A stretch of 64,000 nt of DNA from positions 124,001 to 188,000 of the forward strand of contig JAUEDM010000009.1 of the NCBI GenBank assembly GCA_033439685.1, read 5' to 3'. This DNA comes from Apodospora peruviana (lineage: Eukaryota; Ascomycota; Sordariomycetes; Sordariales; Lasiosphaeriaceae). The notes below the pieces were generated by a model. It worked only from the letters and a program-made list of their open reading frames with translations, searched no databases and was not told where the DNA came from. Made by a program: the position numbers and the translations under genes. Positions 44,948 to 57,582 of the stretch are shown one piece after another. Within the stretch, counting starts at the first letter, position 1. Each line of letters opens with the position of its first letter.

Positions 44948-45061
44948 TAACGTAGGCGATGTGGTAATTAACATGAAGCCGGACACCAAACACAGCTCAG
45001 TTTTTCCGCCTTTTGGGGGAACAGGGCCAGTATAGTAGGAAACCAAGTTCATCGAGTTTAT
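44906..45061. repeat. Imperfect inverted repeat spanning the DUF3433 stop codon
   Basis: Arm 1 (44906-44932, last coding codons) and arm 2 (45032-45061) are inverted copies of about 27 bp with one mismatch and a 3-base gap. Weaker similarity continues outward (CTCGATTC on both sides), giving arms of about 45 bp around a loop of about 100 bp. Read on the opposite strands, the arms spell INSTNLVSY and INSMNLVSY. The transcript could fold into a hairpin that includes the stop codon. Confidence 0.8.
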
Positions 45062-46019
45062 GCGGTAGAATCGAGTTGTGTCGGAATTCATCTAGTGTTT
45101 TTCTTATTATCTCATCATTTTTACTGAATTCTGGACAGAGAATGGGTCGATTCAGGTCCAACAAGGTAACGATACGCTGTTTTTCTATGTGGGTTGTGTA
45201 GTTTCATGTGATGAAGGAGACCATTTCCTTGTGCCACTAAGTATACCAGGTAATTATTATGAGCGTTGATGAGGGACTCGGAGACAACTAATTTCTGTTT
45301 TGGCCCCCATATTCAGGAATAGTATTGATTCCCAATAATCATTCATGCCCGGTTCTTCCGTACCTTCGTCAGACTTCTAATGCTATCGTACGATTTCAGA
45401 GCACTACAGCCTGCCCTACGTCCATTGTTGCTGTCACACAGGTAGTTGTTACCTTACCTACCAGATAGATAGGTACGGACCGGATGCAGACAAGGAAAGG
45501 GGGCTATAGTAACAATAGAGCGGCCGGCCATGTCTGGATCGGGCCGGGTTGGTGGTAACACGACAGCCGCCGATTGCAAACGGGGGGGTAGACTCGGAGT
45601 CCGAGTTCGTCCCCCTGTGACCGACTCGTGGCACAGCAGAGGACACACAAGTTATCGGTGAGTGAAGCTTGACCAGGACCAGGACCAGGCCAGATGTGAA
45701 GGTGGCGCGGACACGGGATGAACAAAAAAAAACCTTTTCAACCATGTTTATTGAAAATTCTGAAAGCAGAAGGTGATATTTTTTCGTCTCGTCTACCCTG
45801 GTTCTCTTTAAGTAGGGTAGATTTGTCTCTTTATGACATGTAAATCACCCAGGTACATGCACTCCTCTGAGCTCCAAAGAAATCTTGATGGACCCAGCCA
45901 CACGACAGGTTCCCAGCAATGTCCTCCCAATGTGTTTTACAGACAAAAGTGAAAAGATAGAAGATGTAAATAGGTACATGAAGAAAAGAAGTTCTCTTTC
46001 TAAACATCATGAAACTTCC
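44948..46019. other. Convergent intergenic region
   Basis: 1072 bp between convergent genes. Its first 115 bp holds the second arm of the inverted repeat. A long minus-strand frame ending at 44273 is mostly antisense to the DUF3433 gene and is not supported as a gene. Confidence 0.5.
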
Positions 46020-47547
46020 TCACCGCGCGTGCGGCGGCGTCCCATCATTCCAGCAGTTAGCATTATTCGTAGCATGTAAAAAGTCTCCCCCGAGTCTCTG
46101 TGACGGCGACAGCGGTGGCCGTTCACTAGTCGACTGGCTATGCGCTCGCAAACTCCTGTTCTCCACATCCACCTCCCTGCTAACATTAATAACCATCCTG
46201 CCTGGGTTCTGCTGCTGCATCTGCTGCAACTCTATATGTTGCTGCTCGTTCACAGACAACTCCGGTTCGCTGTGATACTCCTCATGCTGCTGCTCCATGT
46301 CGCCTCGTTCAATATCCGCAGCATTTGTTCTTGCTGCAGCAGTCTCGGAGTACGTTGACGAGGTCGAAGAGTCTCTTTTTAAATGTGTGACGGAAGACGT
46401 CTGCGAAATCTGCTTCTCGGGCTCGTCGTTGTCTTGGACTGTGGCCAAGGCGGCTGTGAGACTGAACGGGTCTTTCGGTTTGCCAAAGACGCGTCGGCTA
46501 TGTCCACTGATCATCTGTCCGCTGTTCTGGTCCGGCGAGCCGACTCGTTTCGAGCTAGAAGATGTGGTCCCAGAAGCAAAGTCGCGACTCCAAAACTTTT
46601 TGGTGAATAGCGGACGAATAAGGATGGCTTGGCCGACGAGGATGGCGACGGCGTCTTCGCGGCAGGACCAGATAGCTGCCGCCGGGCCGGATTTGAGCTG
46701 TGCGCAGTTTTCATTAGTTTATTGTTGGTAAACCCATTTCCAGATAGAAACATACCACAAGTACAAAAATCACCCGCAAGATAGCAGCCAACATGATGAA
46801 GAACCCCGCAAAGAAGAGAATGAACAAGCCGATTTTACGAGCGATGGTCGTCCTGACGGGAAGGATCACGGGGACAGGAATCGCCATGATCAGTGAGTCC
46901 GTGACGAGGTTCATGACCAAGGGGGGCACCATGTTGAGCATCGACTGCGGCTTGCAGAGTTCCCCTTGATCCGGGAAAACGATCCACATGCGGTTGTAAG
47001 GCCGGCACGGAAGGAAGATGATCATCATGATGGAGATGTAGGTTGCGATGACCAGCCCCATGGTCGGGATGATGAACTTGGCTACCCACAGCCCTTTCAC
47101 GACGCGCTGGTAGAGGAACAGCATGTTCATCTTGAGCAGCCAGATGAAGGTGATGTAGGTCGCCACGCCGGCGCAGAACCACTTGGTCCCCAGGATGAGG
47201 GGCTCGGTTTGCTCTGGCGGAAAGTCTTTGCGTTGTTCGGCCGTGTAGATGTGCAGGTCGCCGTTTGAGCCGACGATGTGGGCTGCTACTGTCATGACGG
47301 TGTAGGTTATCTGTGTAGTGACAAATGTTGTTAGATGCCGTTTGGTGTGTCTGTGAAGCCCGGAAGGGGCAGATCAGGTTGACGTTTGACGTACCCATGC
47401 CAAAACGATGAGGTAGTCATCAGGCTTAAAGTTGTATATGCCAATCATGCGCCAGCGACATACTATGCGCGCGAAAATGACCAGCGTCCCGAAGGCGTAG
47501 AGAGTCCATGTCTCGATGAGAGCAGCTTCTAGTGGGCTTATTGCCAT
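46020..47547 (-). CDS. Rhodopsin-domain (PTH11-like) integral membrane receptor
   Basis: Predicted seven-helix plasma-membrane protein of the fungal rhodopsin/PTH11-like class, proposed to sense surface or chemical cues. Exons are 47547-47395, 47310-46756 and 46697-46020, with introns at 47311-47394 and 46698-46755. The product is 461 residues. Typical marks: an early ARIVCRWRMIG, GTKWFCAGVATYITFIWLLKMNMLFLYQRV, IIFLPCRPYNRMWIVFPDQGEL-C and NLVTDSLIMAIPVPVI. No CFEM cysteine domain precedes the helices. The C-terminal ~180 residues are a hydrophilic Ser/Gln-rich tail (repeated QQ near ELQQMQQQ) suited to signalling contacts. The ligand is unknown. Confidence 0.87.
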
Positions 47548-49745
47548 TGTGTGTGAAGGATGTGTGTGCTGAACAACCGACTTGCAACAAATGTGATGAA
47601 GATGTGAAGTTCAAGACCCAAATGGTAAAACGGTGAGCTGTTCTTGAGCAGAGAAAGAGTTGCTGGCAGACATCGCTCTCACGGCATCTTACTGTCTTTT
47701 GGTCTTCCTCAATGGTTAAATAATTCTGACCATCTCACCAGGGCTGGCCCAGGCACAACCAACAAGAGTAAGAGTGATGAGCCACCTCCACAGACGCAAG
47801 CAATTAAGGTTCGAATCCTTCGGACGAGAAAATAGAACGAAGACTGTTTGTTTTCGACAACACGCAGAACCAAAAAGCTACAGCTTACGGCCAGTCAACT
47901 GGTCACCACCTTTTTTTTTTTTTTCCCAGACCGCAATGTTTCTTGGTAAAAACGTGGCCGGTAAACAAGCTGTGTGGTGACACAACATGGCTTCTTTGGC
48001 GAAGCTCGCAAGGTTGAAATGAACAATATGGGCAGTTGTTTATGAGGAGAGACGGGATGAATACCACCCCCCCTCATAAAAAAAAAAGTGCCGAAACATT
48101 ATCATCATGATAATTAAGTCAGGCCCAAAATGGGTTACGCCGAGCCGCAGAGACGCAGTGCACATTCTGACCGGCCGGCCGCCGCGTCTCGTCCAGATCC
48201 CAAGACCCCCGGGCTCGGTCTTGCTCAAGAGTTGTACATAGGTATGTAATTCGTACTTAATTGTGCTGCTAAAAGAAGGCCTTGGCGTCTGACACCTTGC
48301 ATACAGCCTGCTCTCTGGTACCAATCATGATTACAGGCTCTCTCTCGCTTCTGACTTGGATGTAGACCAATCACCCACTCCAAATGCCGGCAGAGCTTCC
48401 ACTAATGGCGGCGGCCACACACACTCACAGGTCTAGAAAGCAAGCTGGTGGCCCAATGGAGGGGAAATAGCAACTTGAGACGTAGACTGGGTTGGGTCGG
48501 GTTGCGTTGTTCCAAGCCTTGGGCAATTTGAGGGAGCGTGGTGCCAAATGGGATAATTAAGTCCGATTGATTCCAAGGTTGATCTTGTTCAGATAGAGTG
48601 AGTGCAGAACCGAAGATAATATAAAACTTGGGAGGTTGGTGTTGAATGTGAAAAGGGGTGCTTGAGGTACCCCTGGCTGAGCGGCGATCGGGTCTGTGCT
48701 GCAATGTACCGAGATCTCTTGCCGTCATCGTCTTGCTTCTAACCCGTAATGAGGAGCGCACTGATGCCAAGATACCAGACTTCTAGACCTAGGATCATTG
48801 CGCTGCGGTAGAGTTAGATAGTACGTTAGGAACAGTATCTTGGAGTTTTGGCATTTGTGAACCATTCTTGTTCCTAAATACTTCAGATGCATCTCACTCA
48901 AATCGTCTCATGGTCCATTATGAAGATCACCGCAGAACTTGAAGCCAAGCAAAAAACCGTTGTGTCTTCCTGGCAAAGATGGATGGCGGGTCCCTTCCCC
49001 GAACTGTTATGGTGTTGGTTCGCAGGACGTGGGAACAAAAGGTCTGGCTGGACCCCGACCGTTGCATGCGCAGATCAAGCGGCACAGGGCTGAGCCCACT
49101 TTACTCTCGCGATCTGCCTAAGAGCTCTACAGGTCGGACGGTCTCAGTTCCATCAATGCAACGCTCTGGAATCGTTTATGCCGGGTTCTATGGAATCACG
49201 ACCATATCCAGTACCTGGGAACCAAAAGACGTACACACACGCGCGCTTGGTAAGGCAGAGTTTCCTGTCCATTATTTATAAAATATAAAATAGGTAGCCA
49301 GTTCTCCCCTCTGTTGCTATTTCGGGTTTGGCGACGATGAGACCTTTATTATGTCGCAACTGCAATCTGCCGGGACGCTGTGCAACCACTGGAACCAATC
49401 ATGTTGCTCTCTGGCCGTTCTTACCATGCAGCTGGGAGGTGCCAATGCGGCACACGCTACAGGTGCGGCCCCTGAGGAACAAACCGTGTTGGCACGAGCC
49501 ATTGGAGATCAGGGGCGGCCAGAGTATTTGCGACGATGCGGACTTGTGATACGGTGGAAGCGATGCAGTCGAATATTGGAATTGGAGATGCGGGGATCTT
49601 TTTTCTTTCAACAAACGTGCAGATATAATATATTTGCTCACCGCGAGCAACATTGTGTGCAGAACGCAAACGGATCCTTCCAGCCTGTCGTCTTCTCTCC
49701 TGCTGTTTTCTTGTCCGCCGGTCGTTCATTTTCTTGTCGAAATTA

Positions 49746-49777
<32 letters not shown>

Positions 49778-49852
49778 ACCACTTTATCCACACTTCCAAA
49801 GATTCCAAAGTTTGTCTTATCAGGCAATCTTCGGCAACTGACATACCTGAAG
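47548..49852. other. Large intergenic region, about 2.3 kb
   Basis: No supported gene. It contains the promoters of the divergent receptor and aldehyde dehydrogenase genes, a T-run at about 47911-47924, and an (GCT)n repeat near its end. A T-arm-like AAGGTTCGAATCCTT at about 47809-47823 has no matching acceptor or D arm. A long non-coding RNA or a small spliced gene could be hidden here; sequence alone does not show it. Confidence 0.4.
49746..49776. repeat. (GCT)10 trinucleotide repeat
   Basis: About ten GCT units, ending 77 bp upstream of the aldehyde dehydrogenase ATG, so probably in its 5' leader or promoter. Confidence 0.9.
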
Positions 49853-51468
49853 ATGGGTTCCAGCGCGGCTGACAACTTGAAGCTTGACTTCACGGTATGC
49901 ATGCACACCTTTCACTCTTCAGAGCACAAATCATTTTATGTTGGGGGATAAGTACTGATTGTCTCGCCAAGACATTCTACAATGTCATTGATAACAGCCT
50001 GACCCCAACAAAGCACACCCGTCATGCCATCAACCCCAGCACGGAGGAACCGCTGCCGGAGGTGCCCGTCTCGACGCAGGAGGACGTCGACGATGCCGTC
50101 CGCGCCGGGCAGGAAGCCTTCACCGCGTGGAAGGAGCTGTCGTATGAGGAGCGTGCCGGGTACATCACCAAGTTTACCGATGCCATCGAGGCCAACCTTG
50201 AGGGTCTGACCGAGATGCTCGGCAAGGAGGCCGGCAAGCCCATCCCGTCGGCCGGCATGGAATTTGCGCTGGTCATGGGCCATCTCCGTGAGACGGTCAA
50301 GCTGCGAATTCCAGACGAGGTGGTGGAGGACTCTGAGGAGGTAAGACGGTCATTTCCGTCCCATTTCTCCTTATAGAACCGATTATTGACAACAACATCC
50401 CCGTGGATGTAGCGCACAGCAACAATCCGATACACCCCGCTGGGCGTGGGCGTCGGCATCATCCCCTGGAACTTCCCCATCCTGTTGGCGATCGGCAAGC
50501 TCGACGCCGCTCTATTGACAGGAAACACATTCATCTGGAAGCCCTCCCCATACACCCCTTACACTTCCCTGAAGATCGGCGAGCTCGGCGCAAAGATCTT
50601 TCCGCCAGGGGTCCTGCAAGTCCTCAGCGGAAACGAAGACCTCGGCCCCAAACTGACCGCCCACCCGGGCGTGGCAAAGATAAGCTTCACCGGCTCGACG
50701 GCCACGGGGAAAAAAGTGATGCAAAGCTGCGCAGCGACCCTGAAGCGCGTGACCCTAGAAATGGGCGGCAACGACGCCGCCATCGTGTGCGAAGACGTCG
50801 ACATCGCCGCAGTAATCCCAAAAGTCAGCATGCTGTCCTTTATTCACTCAGGCCAGATCTGCATGGTCATCAAGCGCGTCTACGTGCACGAGAAGATCTA
50901 CGACGAGTTTTTGGAGAAGATGGCCGCCTTCGTCAAGAATCTGAAAGTTGCGCCGGCCGGTGATCCAGAGGCTATGTTAGGACCGATCCAGAACGCGATG
51001 CAATTCGGTAAAGTCAAGGACCTGTACAACGAGATCGGACGACAAGGGTGGCAGACTGTGCTCGGTGGTCTGCCGGACCAGCAGAACAGACCTGCAGAGA
51101 AAGGGTTCTTCATGCCGCCGACCATCATCGCCAACCCGCCTGACGATTCCAGGATCGTGGTCGAGGAGCCGTTTGGCCCGATCATCCCCGTGCTCAAGTG
51201 GAGTGACGAGAAGGATGTGATTCGACGGGCGAACGATACCATGATGGGGCTAGGTGCGTCGGTCTGGAGCTCTGATATCGAGCGGGCGTCGAGGATGGCT
51301 AAGAAGTTGGAGGCTGGTAGTATTTGGGTGAACACGCACTTTGAGCTGTCACCGCATATGCAGTTTGGCGGGCACAAGTGGAGCGGGATGGGTGTCGATT
51401 GGGGTGTGCTGGGCATGAAAGGGTGGTGCAACCCGCAGGCGTTCTGGGTGAGGAAGGTCATTGTCTAG
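49853..51468 (+). CDS. NAD(P)+-dependent aldehyde dehydrogenase
   Basis: Oxidises an aldehyde to its acid; the substrate is not clear from sequence. Exons are 49853-49894, 49972-50340 and 50413-51468, with introns at 49895-49971 and 50341-50412. The product is 488 residues, the usual family length. Marks: PWNFPI (cofactor loop), WKPSPYTP, the GxxxxG-like FTGSTATGKK, the general base in LEMGGND near residue 252 and the catalytic Cys in GQICMV near 286, followed by EEPFGPIIPV. The spacing of Glu and Cys is normal. The first exon is only 14 codons (MGSSAADNLKLDFT). No targeting signal is evident, so it is probably cytosolic. Confidence 0.93.
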
Positions 51469-52992
51469 GTGCCGATATCCGATGTACTGGTACTTTCTAT
51501 AGGATATGTAAGAGATAGTCAGCCTCTCTTCCGCCTTTGGCAGGCTAAACAATAGTTGTTGTGGGGACTTGCTTCCTTGGTCGTTGCATGTGGAATGCGA
51601 AGATGGATACCACCGTACCTTGGGTAAGAAAGAAGGGGCTTTGGATTTATCATGATCACTAACTTTGTTTAAGCAACAACAGTATCCGTATTATCGCGGT
51701 ATGTTCTGTATGTTTGCCGACATTGCATAGACTCCGTTTCGCATCTCGCAGGGCACCAAAAAGGGGAAAAAAGAATAATCGATCTTGGCGCTTCGGCCCG
51801 CCTCCGTCCAAAACCCGGGCGTTAGTTAGTTAGCTCCCGGTCGGCCCCACTCGGCGGTGACGGGAGCGGAACGGGCCATCGGCACCCAGTGCCCTATTTC
51901 CTTGTCCGATTTCTTATCCCCATTCGTGTCATCTTGTTCGATTACTGAACATACGGCGATTCACGGCACACATTTGACCAAACTCGGAAAATTGTGACAT
52001 TCGGATCCGGCATGCTTAACACCGTGCTCGGTAGGCCTGAACGTCAGCGCGGGGGAACCTGACTCCGGCGCCAAGTCCATTTCGGGCAAGTGATGCGGGT
52101 ATGAGAAAAGGGTAACAACATACCCTGAATCGTGCGCAAGATGGGCAGCGAAGGCCAAACAAATAGAAGAAAGAAAATCGAGCCGATGAGAAAACTGCCA
52201 GACTTAAAAGATACCGTTAGGTTGACATGCTGCTCAAGGACCGGATGGCTCAAGCCCGCAAGCCGTTGCCGGCTTTTCAACACGGATTCGTCGATTTTCG
52301 GGTCGGACAGAAACGCCAAGCGCCAAGCTGGCACCAAAGCTTTCTGGATTCTTTCAGCCCAGTGGGTCCAAGATGTCTCAATCAACCAATCGGCGTGTTG
52401 TCTGCTCCCCCTTTTCTTCGGTTCTCCTCTCAGGGGTTTCAACGAATTCCGACAACTTGCATGCACCCTGAAATTCGCCAACTGACACTTCTTTCACTTC
52501 TTTGCGTCCGCCACCACAAGCCAAAGGTTACAACAGTATCCTCCAAAACGGTCTTGCAGAGGGTGTCTCACCGTGTTTCTTTACGTGATAGGTCGGCCCG
52601 AGGGTTGTTGTCCGGGGGAAAGCAATGTCCACAGGGGTCCGAACAACAACACCCTCTTGTTCCCACGTGTGACCCCAAAGGGCTTTCCCTCTTGGACGTC
52701 GTTTTTGCGGCTGTGGCCCTCCATGACCGATGATGCGGTTGCAGCGCAGGGGGGGAGTGGTTCGCGTCTCCTGACCCTTGCTATGCCGCAACGCACCCCG
52801 TCCCCAGCTCAGAACACGCGCCAAGCGTTAAATTCTCCTCTTAGGACGTCTTCTTGTTTGTTTGCTGTCTTCCGTCGTCATTTTCTTCTTTCGAGTTGCA
52901 GCGCCATGATCGATAGCCGTATGCAAGGCGTCTAGTCTTCTCCTATTTTAATGTAATTCTTCAACTGCAAGTCGTGTCCTTGTACCATCGCC
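51469..52992. other. Intergenic region, about 1.5 kb
   Basis: Promoter side of the CorA-type gene. Open frames on both strands (52132-52485, 52227-52733) have no recognisable protein features. Nothing else is seen. Confidence 0.5.
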
Positions 52993-55974
52993 ATGGCACC
53001 ACCACAGCTCGCTTCAACATGTCTCAGCGACAAGCCGCACGACCATCGTGTCTCAGACGTCACCATCCACTTCAACGGCTGTCTACGAGGATCCAAACGG
53101 AAGAAGTTCTACGAAGGCCTGCCAGTTGAATCGCAACGGCGCATCCTGCGCGACAATGAAGGCGTTTCTGAACTCCGTCACCGGCTCGAGACCGCACAAT
53201 GCGACTCAACCGCCGCCGCACGATTGCGGACCTTCAAGTCGGCCATGAGACAATGGTGTCTTGCCACCAACCGTCCGTCCGACTCCTATGCCCGCGGTCC
53301 GGCGTTCGATTCCTCGAGGCGGCCGTCGGGCATGAGCGGTTACTTTGGTTCCGAAGACTTGGTGAACAGCCACATCAAGGCCCCGGTAATGTACTTCAAG
53401 AACGGCCAACCCATCGATGTACCGGGTATCGCAAACAGCTTCCCGAATCAAAAGGTCATGATGAGTGACCTGCTGTCTGCAGACGAGACGACGAACCTCC
53501 TCATGCAGCCATGCGACGACGATGTGGTCCGGTACTTTCACCTGCCAGCCAATAACATGGTCTGGGTGGAAGAGGTCATTGCCCGGTACTATCACGAGAC
53601 GCGCCCAGATTCGGAGGGCATGTTCCTCAAGTCGGAAGTGATGAGGCCAAAGACCAAGACAGAGATGCTTCTCCGTCCGGAGTACTGGCATGGCCAACAA
53701 AACTTCGACGTCGACTCCGAGGTCCACGCCCGGCACATGCGGCCGTTCTGCGACGGCATTTCCGTCGACCCCGTCACCACCGAGCGACACCCCAAGAACC
53801 TCGCCCTCTTCATGCCGTATCTGCATTGGGAGACCGACCGTGGCAGACTGAAATCCGCACAAATTGCCAAGGAAGCGAGCAAGCAGAACCTCAGTTCCAT
53901 CGCAGAGGTCGCCAACCAAGCAGCCCAGAACCAGCTCTCGCAGATGCACACCCAGGACACCGCGTCGCCGGTGCTGGAACCGCCTCTGACGAGCGGTTCG
54001 ATGTCGACATATGTGGGCGGAGACCGAAGGAAGGCTCTGGGCCAGGTTCTTCGAACAGCAGCTGCCCTGCTCGAGGCCATGGACCTGCACACCGAAGAGC
54101 AGCTCATGATCAAGTACCTACACGCCCAGCCGCCGCTGCACCCACGACGAACACTCGATCAGTCGTATTACGGGGCTTTGAAGAATACAGGTACACGAGA
54201 CCGCGACCAAGTCGTCTATCGAGGGACCACGCCCGAGCCGCATGATTGCATTGGCATGGAGAGTTGTGAGCAATGCAACGAGGACATTCGCAAGCTTCCG
54301 CGGATTGTGATGGTCGACCAGCTATGGTTGTGGATTCTCGACGAGAGTAAGTACCTCACCCTCATCACCCCTTTTCCTTTTCAACTGATCCTCACCATCT
54401 CGACACAGAAACGGTAATCACAAGCTTCCCCCGCCGCTGGGGAAAAAACAGACCAGATCCCTCCGCAATCCACAAGAGTCTACGAATGCGCTTCAAATTC
54501 GCGCACCACCAGGGAGAAATCTCCTCAGCCTACGATTTGGCTTTAATGATCGTAGACGAGTGCTCGCGCGTCTTTTTCGACCGCACAAAAACCAACAACC
54601 GCCAGCCGAACCTGGTGGAACTCTTCACGGGCGCGATCCGCGATCTGACGTACAAGCAGACGGCCGCGTTCGACCAGTTCCTCATCTACACGCACCTCGC
54701 GTCGCGCGATTACAAGAGAGAGCGGTACATCAACTCGGACAACTCGACGCAGAACACGTTGTTGAACATCAATCCCGAGGGAAACCTGCTGAAGGAAGTC
54801 AAGGATATCATGGACGAGATACACATAATGATGAGAATCAAAGAGCAGCAGCATACCGTAATGGAAGGACTGGTCAAGCATATACGGCGAGCATTAGTTC
54901 CGCTTGTGCGACCGAAGCGACACTCCCCTTCAGCTATGTCATGGGACGTAGGCGAAGATGAGCTCTATCCCGGCGAAATTACCCGCCAGCAAAAGGCCGA
55001 GAATGAGCGCCAGAAAGCCAACATGAAGCGCACGCTCGATAGGACAGATCACTTACTATTGGATCTAGAAGACCGCATGTCTGAACTTCGCACACTCCTC
55101 GAAAATGCGCAAAACACATCTGCTGCTGTACGTCCCATCCATCCCCCCCCCCCCCCCCCACCCCCTTCCCATCCCTCTTCTCTCATTTACTAACATCATG
55201 TATGTGTAGCTCAAAGACCTCCTTACCCTGAAACAGCAACAAGCAGGCGTGATCGAAGCGCGGGAAGCAGTGAAACAAGCCCAGTTGACTCTAAAACAGG
55301 GGCAATCCATCATGATTTTCACGATAGTGACAATCATCTTCCTGCCCCTATCCTTTTGTGTCGGTTTCTTCGGGATGAACGCCATCGAGCTCAACGATGG
55401 ACTCCTACCGCTCACCACTGAGTTCAAGTACATGTTTCCCATTTCTGCGGGAATTATATTGGTCTCGTTCGTGTTTGCGTTCTCGCAGACTGTGCTGAGC
55501 AACAGTATCGTCATGCTTGCGCGGAGCGCAGTCAGTTTTGGATATAATACCGCCTTGACTTGGGTTCTCGTCAAAACGGGGATGTATGTGGCTGGTCGCC
55601 AGATGTTGGTGCAGGCTAATAGACTCAGAGATATGGAGGGGACGATTACGGGGGGTATGAAAGCTGAGGTTTTGAGGAAGGAGAAAAATTTGGAAAGGAT
55701 GAGGGCTGCGGGACATGTTAAGAAATTGACTGCTCGACATAGGGTGGGGGATGATAATGGCAGTCAAAGTGGACGAGCGACGCCGTTTAGTCCGTATAGT
55801 GTGGGAACTCCGGGGAGTCCGTTTGTTGTTGCTAGTGGATCAGGGTTTCAGAATCAGGGGAAGGGTTTGGGTGTGAGTATGGATGATATTGATGTCGAGT
55901 TGGGAGAGAGGGCGAGGCAGCATTCGGATCATGGGTTGGCGCCGAGGAAGATGAGTTCCCGGCAGCTGGTATAG
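52993..55974 (+). CDS. CorA-type divalent metal (Mg2+) transporter-like protein
   Basis: Long fungal CorA-like protein of 945 residues. Exons are 52993-54346, 54409-55127 and 55210-55974, with introns at 54347-54408 and 55128-55209. The N-terminal ~450 residues are soluble, with RYFHLPANNMVWVEEVIARYY and KLPRIVMVDQLWLWIL. The central helical region (EVKDIMDEIHIMMRIKEQQ) is followed by a coiled coil. Two membrane helices near the C-terminus flank the signature GMN in FCVGFFGMNAIEL (about residue 745); CorA pores carry GMN at the end of the first helix. The C-terminal ~130 residues are basic then Ser/Gly-rich. Metal transport is inferred; many long fungal members are uncharacterised. Intron 2 contains a run of about 17 C. 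Confidence 0.9.
55143..55160. repeat. Poly-C run in an intron of the CorA-type gene
   Basis: A homopolymer of about 17 C inside the intron 55128-55209, between the donor and the acceptor. Directly visible. Confidence 0.85.
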
Positions 55975-56531
55975 TCCCTTGGGCTGGTAGACGGATCGAT
56001 CTGTGGTGGTAAAGGTGTGCTTTTGTTTCCGTGTCGAGATGTTGGGCCAGGAATTGAGGTGAAAGATGACGGCCCGAGCAGCCGCTGGCCGCCGTGGGCT
56101 GGGGTTAAAGTGTTAAACAGCCAGTGTCAAGTGTCTCGAGTGCTGGTCTGCGGCTGACATAAGAGGCATGGCGACTGAACGTGAGACAGCGATGTGAAAG
56201 ACGACCGAAACAGTGAATGAGATGACCATTTTGTACCATGACCATGAGCTGAGTCTATCTATACCAGCGAGACAATCCGAAAATAACTGTTGCAGAAAAC
56301 AGGAGTAGAATCTTTTCCACATAGTTATCGGTTGGTTCCATGAGTCTGGAGGAGAAAGCACATATATACCGTTTTCATCCGAAAGACCAACCTTTCCTCA
56401 AATTTTCACAATTCTCAAGACACCACAGCCCATCATGTGTATCATCATCCTGCATCTGCCACGAGAAATACAAAGGCACCGTTCGAGAACCAACCGCTCG
56501 TTGGTCACGTAAGGTACGTTTCCACAGCCAT
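55975..56531. other. Convergent intergenic spacer
   Basis: 557 bp between the CorA-type gene and the broken membrane-protein gene. Small open frames on both strands show no features. Confidence 0.5.
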
Positions 56532-57582
56532 CTACGGCAAGACAGCTGTAAGCCTTTGCCACAATGCTACAGACTGACATCGGATGTAATCTCCAAGAGC
56601 CAGGCCCGGCGCATGTGGCGACTTCATCATCACAAATGGAGGCAGCGCTACGAAAACCACCGCCAAAGCACCCGATCGCAAATCCACCAAGCCCCCCTCC
56701 CCATCCTCTTGATGCAAACGCTTCGTCAGTCGGGCGAGTCCTCGGCGAAGCCAAAGAATGTCCAGAAGAACATGAACAAGCCGTAAATGACTGCGATCCC
56801 AATAGCTTGTGCCGATAGCGCCTTTGATGACCCCAAGAATGAGCTCCGTGACAGATACGGTGCCAAGAACAACTAAACTACAGGTCGTAAAGAAAGAGAA
56901 GGCGAGATGCGCCCAGAGATCAAGCCGCTGTGCCATCGCTTTGCCATAGCGACCCTTGACATCCATCGTCAGCGGGAGGGCCGAGACCGCCACGCCTATG
57001 CCACGCGCAATCATGAGACCTCCGGACGGATAGTGTCAGTTCTTGATGAGCCATAGGATCTGCGTCGTTGGTGAGTAGCACGTCGACCAAAGCCAACCCA
57101 GCCAGCCGAAAACGGTCACCTGGCCGTCCTCGGACTTGTTGACCCGCCCTGCATCTCGTTTGAAGGAGGGACGCTGGAATCTTCTCGCGTTGGAGAAGAA
57201 CCACTTGAGGACGGCCACCCTTTCCCAGAAGTCGAAGAACTGATCCCCGCCCACAACGAGCTGCAGGCGGATCACCTCACACACCTGCCAGAAGGCAACA
57301 ACGAGGATACGCAGCGATGCGAACCAGGCTGTCCAAGCTATGAAGAAGGGGATCCAAGCCATGAAGAAGGGGACATAAGTCCCCGCCCGTCACGCCGGCG
57401 ATGATGGAGCCAATGAAGGCGTCGAGGACAGTGCTGAAGTGGGCGTCAAAGGGCGAGAGCTGGCAAGTCCCGTCGGGTTTGAGGTCTGACATCGTCCCGT
57501 TTGCGTTCGTAGAGGTCGTGTTCCCACCTATGGGAGCCGTGTAGCAGAAGGGCCCAACGCAAACGCTGAATGACGATCCCAT
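56532..57582 (-). pseudogene. Broken gene for a hypothetical multi-pass membrane protein
   Basis: Starts at a good ATG (57582, CAACCATGG) with MGSSFSVCVGPFCYTAP. The first frame runs to about 57388 (FDAHFSTVLDAFIGSIIAGVTGG). There a +1 shift in a G-run (minus strand) is needed to continue with TYVPFFMAWIPFFIAW, LRILVVAFWQVCEVIRL and FWERVAVLKWFFSNARRF. An in-frame TGA at 57036-57038 (after LWLIKN) then stops that frame. The same frame reopens with IARGIGVAVSALPLTMDVKGRYG and a membrane helix, ending at 56532. A 21-bp tandem duplication (57331-57372) lies just past the shift. I found no intron that removes either lesion. The family is unknown to me; it looks like a fungal membrane protein with about four helices. 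Confidence 0.55.
57331..57372 (-). repeat. 21-bp tandem duplication within the broken membrane-protein gene
   Basis: Copies 57331-57351 and 57352-57372 differ at two bases and encode FFMAWIP and FFIAWTA in the downstream frame. The duplication is in frame, so it does not itself cause the break. Confidence 0.85.

Noticed and set aside
44273..45091. 272-codon minus-strand frame over the DUF3433 3' end
   Set aside because: Antisense to a strong coding frame; its only recognisable stretch comes from the inverted repeat.
47740..47835. tRNA-like T-arm AAGGTTCGAATCCTT
   Set aside because: No complementary acceptor stem, no D-arm and no anticodon arm at the right distance.
53206..54090. 294-codon minus-strand frame
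   Set aside because: Antisense shadow of the CorA-type gene in a GC-rich coding region.
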